44,093 nucleotides of DNA from CAYVQF01 sp964454015 (GCA_964454015.1 CAYVQF010000052.1:1-44093), one strand, 5' to 3'. Shown: positions 33,181 to 41,429, counted from the stretch's first letter. Notes: generated from the letters alone by a model not told the origin. Made by a program: numbers and translations.

Positions 33181-34326
33181 ATGACGACCAACGCGGTGAC
33201 ATCCAAGACGAGTTCTCAATCCAAGAGCAGCAGCGCCTCGAACCAGGCGTCTGGGGCCGCGTTGAGCAGCGCCAAGGTCAACGCGGCCTTGAGCTTCTAC
33301 CGCTCGAATGCTTCGCTCTACCCCAAGGAGGTGGTGCGCCAGATCCAGAGCAAGGTCGGGGCGGCGGCCGATGGGGTCATTGGGCCGAAGACGGTCAACG
33401 CCATCGGGCGTTATCAGTCGGCGCAGAGGCTGACGGCTGATGGTATCGCGGGCCCGGCGACCCTGACGCGGATGTTTGGGCGGGACATCAGAGCTGGCCG
33501 CAGCGCGGCACCCGCCCCACAGGCTACGGCAGCAGCGCCCAAGCCCGCGGCGAGCACCAGCGCCACGGCCCTGTCTAAAGCCAAAGTCGACGCGGCCCTC
33601 GCCTATTACCGCAACAACAAGTCGCTCTATCCCAGCCAGGTGGCCAAGCAGATCCAGAGCAAGGTGGGGGTGGCGGCGGATGGCTCCATTGGGCCGCTGA
33701 CGGTCAACGCCATTGGGCGTTATCAGGCAGCGCAGAAGCTGACCGTTGATGGTATTGCCGGCGCGGGTACCCTGACCCGGATGTTTGGCAAGGACATCCG
33801 CCCCAAGAGCGGGGGTTCGGCGGGCACGACCAGCACCAACAAGCCGGCAACGGGCGGCGGCAGCGGCAGCAGCGGTGGCGCGACAGAGAGTGGGCTGCGC
33901 GTGCCCAGCGGGCTGAACGACATCATCAAGGTCTTTGGCCAGCCCGGCACCAATTTGGCCAACTTCTCCATGCGCGCCAGCCCGGGCGGCAAGTACCGCA
34001 ACGTTTATTGCCACCGCAAGGTTGGACCCATTCTCCAGAAGGTCTTCGAGGACATCTTCAAAGCGGGGCACGCCGAGCACATTCGCACCTTCGACGGTTG
34101 CTACAACAAGCGGCGCAAACGCGGCTCGACGGGCGCCTGGTCCACCCACGCCTGGGGCATCGCCGTGGATGTCAACGCCTCGGCCAACCAGATGACCAAG
34201 AAGGGCGCGCCCAAGATGGTCTCCAGTGGGCAGCGGGTGTTGGCGCCGCATTTCGAGCGCAACGGGTTTTACTGGGGCGCCGCTTTCAACGACGCCATGC
34301 ACTTCCAGTACTGCCGCAACTACTGA
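33181..34326 (+). CDS. Peptidoglycan-binding M15-like peptidase without a signal peptide
   Basis: The protein is 381 residues from ATG 33181. A Ser/Thr/Ala-rich start leads to two near-identical 77-residue peptidoglycan-binding units (28-104 and 131-207), then an Ala/Gly/Ser linker. The C-terminal domain has D-Ala-D-Ala carboxypeptidase/endolysin (M15-type) zinc motifs: THAWGIAVD (H323, D330) and DAMHFQY (H374). The predicted action is cleavage of peptide bonds in cell-wall peptidoglycan. No Sec or Tat signal or membrane segment is visible, which is odd for a wall enzyme; endolysin-like release, export by a dedicated machine, or an intracellular toxin-like role are possible. It is coupled to the upstream AAA ATPase gene. 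Confidence 0.88.
   Translation: MTTNAVTSKTSSQSKSSSASNQASGAALSSAKVNAALSFYRSNASLYPKEVVRQIQSKVGAAADGVIGPKTVNAIGRYQSAQRLTADGIAGPATLTRMFGRDIRAGRSAAPAPQATAAAPKPAASTSATALSKAKVDAALAYYRNNKSLYPSQVAKQIQSKVGVAADGSIGPLTVNAIGRYQAAQKLTVDGIAGAGTLTRMFGKDIRPKSGGSAGTTSTNKPATGGGSGSSGGATESGLRVPSGLNDIIKVFGQPGTNLANFSMRASPGGKYRNVYCHRKVGPILQKVFEDIFKAGHAEHIRTFDGCYNKRRKRGSTGAWSTHAWGIAVDVNASANQMTKKGAPKMVSSGQRVLAPHFERNGFYWGAAFNDAMHFQYCRNY
33262..33801 (+). repeat. Two in-frame 231-base units encoding peptidoglycan-binding domains
   Basis: Bases 33262-33492 and 33571-33801 have identical length (77 codons) and encode units that begin LSSAKVNAAL and LSKAKVDAAL and end in DIR. Both contain QIQSKVG, VNAIGRYQ and TLTRMFG. 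The 78-base spacer encodes an Ala/Pro-rich linker. This is a within-gene duplication. Confidence 0.9.
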
Positions 34327-34653
34327 GTGGCACATGGCGCGGCACCTGCGACGCCTCTCGCGGATGCCGCGGAGGCGCCCCGCCCCCCGTCCCTTGGGAG
34401 AGGGTAGCCAAGCGCCCAGACGCATGCCGAGCGCCCGTTCGGCCCACGGAATACGCCGAGGTCGAGGTCATTGTGGCAGCGCGTGGGCGCCATCGCCTCG
34501 AGGTGGGCAGTGCCCTGCGGCTGCGGCCCTGGTCAGGCGATTGGCGGCACAAGTGCGGTCCTTGACAGGGCTCTCTCCGCGGTGCTAGTGCTCGCACCAC
34601 TGCGGCAGTTGCGACGGTGGCCATGGCGTCATCACCTCGAGAGGAGCGGGCCT
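34327..34653 (+). promoter_or_regulatory. Intergenic region with a candidate promoter for the LDL-A lipoprotein gene
   Basis: No recognisable gene lies in this 327-base gap. A perfect TTGACA (34562-34567) is followed 18 bases later by TAGTGC (34586-34591), itself preceded by TG as in an extended -10. The arrangement (TTGACA, 18 bases, TAGT) is the same as that of the candidate at 141-170, so it may be a genuine promoter form of this organism. Confidence 0.35.
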
Positions 34654-35277
34654 ATGCGAAGGCGAGTCTGGGTGCTTTTCTTCCTGATTTCTTGGCCGGT
34701 CTTCGCATTGCTTGGCTGCGGTGACGATGGTGGCGGCGGTGAGGCTAGCCCCCTGGCCGTCTTTGCCAGCAAGTTACGCAAGTGCGAACTCTTGAGCGCT
34801 GGGTATTTTGGCAGGAACCTCTCTGATGACGACCCTGTTGACGTGTGCATGATGCAATGCCTGGGCAAACTCGACTGCGAGAGTCTGCGGGGCTTCATCT
34901 GTCAAACGGGCTCGCCCGAGCCTTACCAGGCGTGTGAGACGCAGTGTGTGACCCGTCACACCTGTGGTGATGGCCAGGTCCTACCTGACTCTTGGGTGTG
35001 CGACGGCGAAGAAGACTGCGCGGATGGTTCGGACGAGGTCGGTTGCGAGACCGAGACCTTCTTTTCCTGTACTGAAGACGAGACGATTCCTATGAATTGG
35101 CGCTGTGACGGAGATACCGACTGCAGTAACGGCGCGGATGAGGTCGATTGCCCGATTCCACCGACCTTTGTCTGCGCCCATGGCGAAGAGATTCCCCTCT
35201 CGAAGCGCTGTGACGGCCGTCCCAACTGCTCCAATGGCACCGATGAGTATGAGTGTGCCAAGTTTCTCTGCGATTAG
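34654..35277 (+). CDS. Lipoprotein with three LDL-receptor class A-like repeats
   Basis: The protein is 207 residues from ATG 34654, preceded by GAGAGGAG. The lipobox ALLGC (C22) shows that it is a secreted lipoprotein. A Cys-containing spacer region follows (about 35-100). Three tandem units then have the LDL-A core: WVCDGEEDCADGSDEVGC, WRCDGDTDCSNGADEVDC and KRCDGRPNCSNGTDEYEC. Each keeps the calcium-binding acidic residues but has only four cysteines, where animal LDL-A domains have six. LDL-A repeats bind calcium and proteins in animals; in bacteria their ligands are largely unknown. Surface adhesion or partner recognition is a reasonable guess. It has its own candidate promoter and no obvious operon partner. 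Confidence 0.87.
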   Translation: MRRRVWVLFFLISWPVFALLGCGDDGGGGEASPLAVFASKLRKCELLSAGYFGRNLSDDDPVDVCMMQCLGKLDCESLRGFICQTGSPEPYQACETQCVTRHTCGDGQVLPDSWVCDGEEDCADGSDEVGCETETFFSCTEDETIPMNWRCDGDTDCSNGADEVDCPIPPTFVCAHGEEIPLSKRCDGRPNCSNGTDEYECAKFLCD

Positions 35278-35544
35278 GATGGCTTAGCCTGCTTCTCCCT
35301 GAGCGGTCGTGGGCGTCGGCAAGTCGCGCCGCTGGACTCGGCCTTGGAACTGAGAGAGGCGCGGGCGCTGCAGTGGGGGTGCTGGCGCCGCGCCGATTGA
35401 ATGTCCGAGCTGCAGCGCGGGGCGCCACCCTGGCGTGCCTGTAGATTTCGGGCGGCAGGTCCATTAGCATGACTGGGTTTGGGCAATACGGTCGCGCCGC
35501 GGTGCCGTGCGACTGTTGACTTGAGGTGAGGCAGGGAGATGACG

Positions 35545-35979
35545 ATGCGAGGGAGATGGCTGGCGCTGGTGGGCGCTCTGGTGTCATTGGTGACCTGGTG
35601 GGCCTGCGCGCCCGAGGTCGAACGCGAGGGTTTGCTGTGCAACGCCGACGAACCCTGTGACAAGGGCTTTGTTTGCGACAACGGACGCTGTCAGTTGCCC
35701 GCGACCGATGCGAGCGGCCTGACCTTGGCCGCGGATGGCGCGCCGACGCTGCGCCTCCTTGACGATGGCTCCTTTGCGTTACAGCACCAGGGGGCGCGGC
35801 TGTGGTTGGCCGCGTGCCAGCGGCCTGACGCCTGGGTGGCCCTGTCTCAGGAGGGAAACATGGTGCGGCTGACGTGTGAGGTCGACGGAGAGGTGGATGA
35901 GACGGTGCGGGTCGACCTTTTGCGCTGGGAGCAGGTGGAGCGCGTGCGGCAGCGCCCTGCGGCGGAGCGAGCCCAATGA
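35545..35979 (+). CDS. Small Cys-containing lipoprotein, function unknown
   Basis: The protein is 144 residues from ATG 35545, chosen because AGGGAG ends 6 bases upstream; ATG 35539 is in frame but lies on top of that site. A hydrophobic N-terminus ends in WWAC, a lipobox-like Cys. A short disulphide-type motif follows (LCNADEPCDKGFVCDNGRC), of a kind frequent in myxobacterial surface proteins. A beta-rich remainder follows ('LTLAADGAPTLRLLDDGSF'). No catalytic motif is seen. Its stop overlaps the start of the PEGA-domain gene by four bases (ATGA), so the two products are made together. Confidence 0.72.
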   Translation: MRGRWLALVGALVSLVTWWACAPEVEREGLLCNADEPCDKGFVCDNGRCQLPATDASGLTLAADGAPTLRLLDDGSFALQHQGARLWLAACQRPDAWVALSQEGNMVRLTCEVDGEVDETVRVDLLRWEQVERVRQRPAAERAQ

Positions 35980-37487
35980 TGAGGAAGGACATGAAGCGAT
36001 GTGTGCTATGGTCGGCTGGATGTTTGGCGTTGGGGCTATGGCTTGGCCCGGCGCCGTCGTGGGCGGCTGATGTCCCCGTGGTGGGGGTGGTGACGGGCGA
36101 CGCGACGCGGGGTCCCTTGGTCGATTACTTGCGGGCCATGGCGGGGGTTCGCCTGGACACGCCTGGCTATGACCTGCTGAACCCCGATAGAACGGCGCGC
36201 CTCATCGACGAGATCGCCCGTCCTTATCGCGACGTACAAGCCGAGGCGCTGTCACGCGACGTGGAGCGACATCTGCAGTCGGCAGGCGACGCCGTGGCGA
36301 GCGAGGAGTGGGAGCGGGCCAAGAATGAGGCGGAGCGTGCCCTCTTGCTCATCGAGCGAGATGGGGGCAAGCGCATTCCTCTGGGTGCCTCGGATGCTTG
36401 GCTCCAGGCCAGGATGCTGTTGGCGTCGGCGTGGATTCTGGACCAACCCAAGGTGAAGAAAGGGGGGCGCCGCGGGCCGACGGACGAGGCCGTGGCTGCG
36501 GCCGCGGAGGTGCTGCGGCCCATCATGGTGCGGCAGGAGCAGTACCAGCCGCGGGCGGGCCACTACGATGCCCAGGTTCTCGATGTCCTGGAGCGGGTGC
36601 GCCAGGAAGTGCGCCGCACAGGCGCTCTGACGGTGCGCAGTGTCGCCCGTGGTGCAGACGTCTTCGTCGATGGGCACCGCATCGGCCAGACGCCCTTGGA
36701 AGCCTACCGGCTCTCGCCGGGCACTTACGAAGTCCAGGTGGGGCGGGCCGAGCGTCCGGGGCGCATTCGCACCCTGACCATCGCCAGTGGCGAGAACAGC
36801 ACCATCGAGGTGGACCCGAGCTTCGAGTACGACTTGGTGACGACGGGCTTCGCCATGATCGAGGCGCCACCGGGTCAGTCGGCGGCTCCCAGCGCCGTAC
36901 AGTACGGGGGTGCCGTGGCGCGGATGACTGGCAATCGCTACGCCTTGGTCTTCGCCGTGGAAGGGGCGAAGCCGCTGACCATGTATGCCGCCATGGTGGA
37001 TGCCGACACCAACGTGGTGCTCCGGGACAAGCGCATCCCCATCGAGGGCTCTCGGGTCGAGAACGGCAAGCTGCACGAGATTCTGTACTTCGCCATCGAG
37101 GGCAAGGCGGTGGACCACTCGTGGCCGGCGGTTCGCTGGGGCTGGATTGGGACGACCACTGCCACCGTGGCTTTTGCCGCTACCTCAGTGGTCTTCCTCG
37201 CCATGGCCGAGTCCACCCTGTCAGATGCCAAGAAGCGCGATCAGTACAGCTCGCAGGTGCGCAAACTCGAGGACGAAGCGGGCACCCAGCAAACGGTGTC
37301 GCTGCTCTTCATGGGCGCGGCGCTGCTGACCGGCGGCATCACAGCGGTTTTGATGGTCAAGGATTTCACCGACGATGAGCCCCGCTACATCGTGTATGAA
37401 GACGCGCCATGGTGGCTGAGCGTGGCGCCGCTGCTGGGCGAAGATGGGCTCGGGGGCGGTACGGTAGGTGTGGGTTGGCGATTCTGA
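35976..37487 (+). CDS. Exported PEGA-domain protein with two C-terminal membrane segments
   Basis: The protein is 503 residues from ATG 35976, coupled to the previous stop; ATG 35991 is an alternative with AGGAAGG just ahead. A signal peptide ends at PSWA (about residue 30). A helical region (about 50-200) is followed by a PEGA domain (about 216-279) with 'GALTVRSVARGADVFVDG' and 'TPLEAYRLSPGTYEVQVG'. A beta-rich domain and two membrane segments (WGWIGTTTATVAFAATSVVF near 390 and LLFMGAALLTGGITAVLMV near 450) follow. PEGA domains are surface or periplasmic modules thought to bind other envelope proteins. Function is unknown; the small lipoprotein upstream is a likely partner. Confidence 0.8.
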   Translation: MMRKDMKRCVLWSAGCLALGLWLGPAPSWAADVPVVGVVTGDATRGPLVDYLRAMAGVRLDTPGYDLLNPDRTARLIDEIARPYRDVQAEALSRDVERHLQSAGDAVASEEWERAKNEAERALLLIERDGGKRIPLGASDAWLQARMLLASAWILDQPKVKKGGRRGPTDEAVAAAAEVLRPIMVRQEQYQPRAGHYDAQVLDVLERVRQEVRRTGALTVRSVARGADVFVDGHRIGQTPLEAYRLSPGTYEVQVGRAERPGRIRTLTIASGENSTIEVDPSFEYDLVTTGFAMIEAPPGQSAAPSAVQYGGAVARMTGNRYALVFAVEGAKPLTMYAAMVDADTNVVLRDKRIPIEGSRVENGKLHEILYFAIEGKAVDHSWPAVRWGWIGTTTATVAFAATSVVFLAMAESTLSDAKKRDQYSSQVRKLEDEAGTQQTVSLLFMGAALLTGGITAVLMVKDFTDDEPRYIVYEDAPWWLSVAPLLGEDGLGGGTVGVGWRF

Positions 37488-37539
37488 GGGTGTGGACCCG
37501 CGGCTTCCAGGGGGGCTGCCGCGAGGGGTTGAGGGGGCG

Positions 37540-38955
37540 ATGTCACACGAAGAAAACCCGTGCCGGCGCTGTGGTGAGTTGAACCCCGGGCATCTGCGCT
37601 TTTGCGCTTCCTGTGGGGCTTTGTTGCAGGAGACGCCAGCCTCGGGGGCTGCCTCAGTCGGTGAATTTTTTCCTGCGGCTGGCGATGTGGCGCTGGTGGT
37701 GGACGACCTCGGGGGCCGCGGGCGGCTGGAGGCCGGGGAGGTCAGCGCCCGGGGCTGTCACCTGCGCTGGGATGAGACGGGGCTGACCTTGACCCGCCCG
37801 GGTGGCCAGGTCACGGCGATGGCTGCCGACGATGTGGCCTCGGTGCAGGTGTCGCGCTCCTTGCGCGAGGTGCAGGTGCGGCGCGGCCTATTGCGCCGCA
37901 AAGTCAGCCTCGGGGAGCGCTTCTTCATCGAGGTGCGCGGGCGCCAAGGGCAGCGCCTGCTGGTGGCGATGGAGGCGCCGCCGGCAGCGCTGGCGGGCGT
38001 GCCCGTGCAAGAGCGTTCGGGAGCGGTGGCGCTGCCCTACGACCGGCGCTTTCTCCGCGCTCTGCCGGCCTTGGGGGCTCAGAGCGTGCGCTACGAGGCG
38101 GCCATGGTGGCGCCGCCGCCGCCGCGGGTGGGGCAGCGGGCGCTGAGCGCGGCCATGGCTCTGCGTCTCCTCTTGTGCGGGCTGTGGTGTCAGATAGGCG
38201 CAGGCTTGTTGCTCTTCGGCTTGCCTTTCCTGTGGGCTTTCGTGGGTGGCGCCGATGTTTACGGGCTTCTTTTCTTCAACGATCCCGCCCACACCGTGGG
38301 TTGGGTCTTGGAAGAGGAGGCGACCACCTATAGCGTCAACGAGGAAGACGTGATGGCCTATCGCTTCGCCTATGAGGTCGATGGGACGCCGCGGGAGGCG
38401 GTCTCTTTCAGCCTCGAGGTGCGGACCCTGCCCGTGGGAACCGAGGTCGAGGTGGAGTACATGGCGCATGAGCCGGCGCGCGCGCGCATCAGGGGCATGC
38501 GCATGGCGCCTTTCTCTGGGGCCATCGCCATCGTCGGCATCATGCCCTGGCTGGTTGGCGTGATGATGTTTGTCGTGGGCGTCTTCCTTGGCCGGAAAAA
38601 GCTTGCCTTGCTGCGGGTGGGGGCCGTGTCTCAAGGACGCGTCATCAAGAGGAGCCCTACCAACACGCGGGTCAATGGCCGCACGGTTTACAAACACGTG
38701 GTGCACTTCGTCTCGTCCCAGGGCCAGCTCGCCGTGGCCTATGGGCGCACTCACCGGACGGAGCTGTTGGAGGCTGAGGAGCAGTTGGTGCTCTACGATC
38801 CGCAGCAACCGCACCGCTCTTATCTGGTGGGCCTGTTGCCCAGGACCATGCGCATTGGCGACACCCGCGTCGAGGGGAACCCTGGTGTGTTGTGCTTCAT
38901 GCTGCCCGTGGCGGCGGTGGTAACTTCGCTTTTGTTTTTCGGATTTTTGGTGTGA
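37540..38955 (+). CDS. Zinc-ribbon membrane protein with a DUF3592-like domain
   Basis: The protein is 471 residues from ATG 37540, preceded by GAGGGGG. An N-terminal zinc ribbon has CRRC and CASC (C8, C11, C22, C25). A soluble region of about 200 residues follows, then membrane segments near 208-238, 328-356 and 450-470. Between the first two lies a beta-rich domain ('VMAYRFAYEVDGTPREA', 'LPVGTEVEVEYM') typical of DUF3592 proteins, repeated more weakly after the second. It has no signal peptide; the zinc ribbon should be cytosolic. Role unknown; it may be a membrane-anchored regulator or scaffold. It follows the PEGA gene by about 50 bases in the same direction. Confidence 0.72.
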   Translation: MSHEENPCRRCGELNPGHLRFCASCGALLQETPASGAASVGEFFPAAGDVALVVDDLGGRGRLEAGEVSARGCHLRWDETGLTLTRPGGQVTAMAADDVASVQVSRSLREVQVRRGLLRRKVSLGERFFIEVRGRQGQRLLVAMEAPPAALAGVPVQERSGAVALPYDRRFLRALPALGAQSVRYEAAMVAPPPPRVGQRALSAAMALRLLLCGLWCQIGAGLLLFGLPFLWAFVGGADVYGLLFFNDPAHTVGWVLEEEATTYSVNEEDVMAYRFAYEVDGTPREAVSFSLEVRTLPVGTEVEVEYMAHEPARARIRGMRMAPFSGAIAIVGIMPWLVGVMMFVVGVFLGRKKLALLRVGAVSQGRVIKRSPTNTRVNGRTVYKHVVHFVSSQGQLAVAYGRTHRTELLEAEEQLVLYDPQQPHRSYLVGLLPRTMRIGDTRVEGNPGVLCFMLPVAAVVTSLLFFGFLV

Positions 38956-39154
38956 TCTTTCGCGCTGGTTTCTTCGTGCAGAGGCTCTGAGCCCGTTCGG
39001 CGCGGCGCACCGGGCACCGCTCTTCGCGCCCAAGGTGATGATGCGGGCCCTGCTGAACCGGTTTTTTCTTGATCTTGCCTTGTAGATGGGGCAAAGGGCC
39101 ACGTGCAGGGGGCGTGCCCCTGGTGCCCTTGGTGGTTTTTTGGGGGGCGTGTCG

Positions 39155-39574
39155 ATGCGACAGATCGCGGTGGTGGGCGCTGCCCTCTTGCGGGCAGGCA
39201 AGTGTTTGGTGGCGCAGCGCGGCCCCGGCTCGCCTGACACGGGCAAGTGGGAGTTTCCCGGTGGCAAGGTGGAGCGCGGCGAGACGCCGCAGGAGGCCCT
39301 GGCGCGCGAGCTGAGGGAAGAGCTGGGCATCGAGGTGGAGGTGGGCGCCTACTTGGGGTGTGGTCAGGTGGAGCAGCAGCGGCCCCATGAGGTGGTGCGT
39401 ATCGTCCTCGAGGTCTACGCCGCCCGGTTGGTGGCCGGCGAGCCCCAGTGCCGTGAACACCAAGCCTTGACCTGGCTCACGGCGGAGGCGCTGAGCGGGG
39501 TCGACTGGGCGGCGGCGGATCGCCCCATCGTCAGCGCCGTGCAGGCCTGCCTGCAGCACAGGGCGCCGTCGTGA
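39155..39574 (+). CDS. mutT: MutT-type Nudix hydrolase (8-oxo-dGTP diphosphatase)
   Basis: The protein is 139 residues and the typical size of MutT. The Nudix box is complete: GGKVERGETPQEALARE with LREELGIE, giving the G-x5-E-x7-REUxEExGU pattern near residues 34-56. The preceding GKWEFPGG loop is characteristic of MutT enzymes that remove oxidised dGTP from the nucleotide pool. ATG 39155 has a G-rich upstream run and homology begins directly there. Its stop overlaps the GTG start of the RlmN-like gene (GTGA), implying translational coupling. Substrate identity is inferred from motif and length. Confidence 0.92.
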   Translation: MRQIAVVGAALLRAGKCLVAQRGPGSPDTGKWEFPGGKVERGETPQEALARELREELGIEVEVGAYLGCGQVEQQRPHEVVRIVLEVYAARLVAGEPQCREHQALTWLTAEALSGVDWAAADRPIVSAVQACLQHRAPS

Positions 39575-40647
39575 GCCCCGAGGCAGGTGCGCGAGAGGGC
39601 CTGGTGCCGTTGTGGTCCATGCTGCCCGAGGACTTCGGACCCATGGGCCTGCCCATCCTCCCGCGTTCAGCCTTTCAAGGGGTCCAACGGCCCTGGCTAT
39701 GGCGAGACGAGAGGCCGCGCCTGGGTAAAGAGAGTTGGGCGCGTTTGGCGGGGCGGGTGGATGCGACACTGCCGACCCTCACGGGGCAGCACCGCGGGGC
39801 CGACGGGACCACGCGGCTGCTCTTCACCCTGGCCGATGGCGCCCCCGTGGAGGCCGTGCACATGCCGCGGGCCGTGCGTTCGCCCCGGGTCTCGCTCTGC
39901 CTCTCGACCCAAGTGGGCTGTGCCATGGGCTGCGCCTTCTGCGCCACGGGCGGCCTGGGGCTGCGGCGCAACCTCAGCGCCGCGGAGATGGTCGCGCAGG
40001 TCTCCCTCGCCATGCGCCACCTCGGCCCCAGCCGCGGTCACGCTTTGAGCTTGGTCTTCATGGGCATGGGGGAGCCACTGTGCAACGTCGACGCCCTGGA
40101 GCGCGCCCTCGAGGTGCTGTGTCATCCTGCCGGTCTGGGCATCCCCGAGCGCCGGATTACGGTGTCCACCTCCGGCTGGGCGCCCGGCATCGCTCGCCTG
40201 GCGGCGATGCGCCGGCGACCGGCGCTGGCCCTGTCATTGGTGAGCGCCCATCAGGCGTTGCGCGCTACCTTGATGCCCGTGGCGCGGCGCTGGTCGCTGG
40301 CGGCGCTGCGAGAGGCCTTGGTGGCTTGGCCGCTGCGGGCGCATGAGAAGATCACCCTGGAAGTGGTGCTCTTGGCCGGCTTGAACGACCGCTTGGCCGA
40401 TGCGCTCGAGCTACTCGGGTGGTGCGGCGATCTTCTGCCCGTGGTGAATGTCAACATCATCCCCTTCAACAGCTACCCTGGTGCCCTCTTCGAGGCACCC
40501 AGTGTGGAGGTGGTGCAGGCGTTCATCAAAGTCCTGCAGGATCGCGGCGCCCGGGTGACCCTGCGCGCTTCGCGCGGGCAGGATGTCCAAGGTGCCTGCG
40601 GACAGTTGGCTGCAGGGCGCTTGCAAGCGCGCAGCTTTTCCACTTGA
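39571..40647 (+). CDS. rlmN: RlmN-like radical SAM rRNA/tRNA adenine-C2 methyltransferase
   Basis: The protein is 358 residues from a GTG start. Radical SAM cysteines are C117, C121 and C124 in CAMGCAFC, followed by FMGMGEPL and VNIIPFN motifs. The second catalytic cysteine is C343 in QGACGQL, so both Cys residues of the RlmN/Cfr mechanism are present. RlmN methylates A2503 of 23S rRNA and A37 of some tRNAs at C2. The N-terminal 100 residues are shorter and more diverged than in E. coli RlmN (about 384 residues), so this may be a paralogue of a main RlmN encoded elsewhere. Coupling to mutT is unusual but gives no clear functional link. Confidence 0.87.
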   Translation: MSPEAGAREGLVPLWSMLPEDFGPMGLPILPRSAFQGVQRPWLWRDERPRLGKESWARLAGRVDATLPTLTGQHRGADGTTRLLFTLADGAPVEAVHMPRAVRSPRVSLCLSTQVGCAMGCAFCATGGLGLRRNLSAAEMVAQVSLAMRHLGPSRGHALSLVFMGMGEPLCNVDALERALEVLCHPAGLGIPERRITVSTSGWAPGIARLAAMRRRPALALSLVSAHQALRATLMPVARRWSLAALREALVAWPLRAHEKITLEVVLLAGLNDRLADALELLGWCGDLLPVVNVNIIPFNSYPGALFEAPSVEVVQAFIKVLQDRGARVTLRASRGQDVQGACGQLAAGRLQARSFST

Positions 40648-40692
40648 GCTGCCTGGCATAGAGTGCACCTGGAGACCTTTGGGGAGGTGAGC

Positions 40693-41304
40693 ATGGTCAA
40701 GGCGGCGTGGATCTTGGGCGTGGGAATGGTCTTGGTCGTGGCGGCGGGTGGCTGTCGCGATGGTGAGCGTCTGGGACCGCCCTTGGTGGTCAAAGCGCAA
40801 GACGAGGCGGCTCACCGCCGGCTCACCCACTATTGGGTCAAACAGATCCGGGCCTTGGGCGAGGACGGCGACTGGTTGGTGGTGCGCGGCTACAAGGACG
40901 CTGACCACTTCATCGTCATGATGACCAACACCCCCTTGAGCCACGCGGCGCTCTTGGATGTGGAGGGTGACGCGGTGATCGAGAGCCTGCGCCATGGGGT
41001 GGAGGTGAACTCACTGGAGCATTTTCTCGATCACGCGCATCGGGTGCTGTTGATTCGCCCCATGTGGTGGCGCCCTGACCGGGGGCGTGCCGCTGTGGCC
41101 GAGGCCTACGCCTTGGTCGGCGCGCCCTATGATTTTGCGGGCCTCGTGGGGCTCTCGTCGGCGGCGCGCTTCTATTGCAGCGAGTTGGCTTTCCACGTCT
41201 ACCGTGCCTACCAGCGGCCCCAGGACCACATCCCCAAGGTGATCGAGCCTGGCCAAATGTACTTGTGGGGCGATGTGATCTGGGATTCGCGACCGCGAGA
41301 TTGA
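40693..41304 (+). CDS. YiiX/YebB-like NlpC/P60-fold lipoprotein hydrolase
   Basis: The protein is 203 residues from ATG 40693, with GGGGAGGTGA just upstream. A signal peptide with lipobox AGGC (C21) predicts an anchored periplasmic or surface lipoprotein. The catalytic motifs of the permuted papain-like (YiiX-type) family are visible: H84 in LSHAALLD and C162 in RFYCSEL, with 'GAPYDFAGLVG' between them. Members are cysteine hydrolases with amidase or lipid-acting roles; the substrate here is unknown. It is 45 bases after the RlmN-like gene and could be co-transcribed, but its strong ribosome-binding site suggests independent translation. Confidence 0.83.
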   Translation: MVKAAWILGVGMVLVVAAGGCRDGERLGPPLVVKAQDEAAHRRLTHYWVKQIRALGEDGDWLVVRGYKDADHFIVMMTNTPLSHAALLDVEGDAVIESLRHGVEVNSLEHFLDHAHRVLLIRPMWWRPDRGRAAVAEAYALVGAPYDFAGLVGLSSAARFYCSELAFHVYRAYQRPQDHIPKVIEPGQMYLWGDVIWDSRPRD

Positions 41305-41395
41305 GCCGCTGCGGTAGTTGCGACCGCCTCGTGGGCTTCGAAAAAGGCCGTGACAGGGGCTGTCGCGACGCCGGGTGGGATGGCTTCGCGGCGCC

Positions 41396-41429
41396 TTTTG
41401 CTTGAGGTTGAAGCAAAATCGACTACCCT
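41396..41429 (+). promoter_or_regulatory. Perfect inverted repeat overlapping a candidate promoter of the Cys-rich lipoprotein gene
   Basis: TTTTGCTT (41396-41403) and AAGCAAAA (41411-41418) form a perfect 8-bp inverted repeat with a 7-base spacer, AT-rich in GC-rich surroundings. TTGAGG (41402-41407), a 16-base spacer and TACCCT (41424-41429) form a possible promoter whose -35 lies inside the repeat. This suggests an operator for the gene starting at 41489; a terminator for the upstream gene is less likely because no T-tract follows. Confidence 0.4.

Noticed and set aside
31037..34326. Contractile-injection (phage-tail-like) locus suggested by the AAA ATPase
   Set aside because: No sheath, tube, baseplate, spike or LysM-hub genes are in the window, so only the ATPase-peptidase pair is reported.
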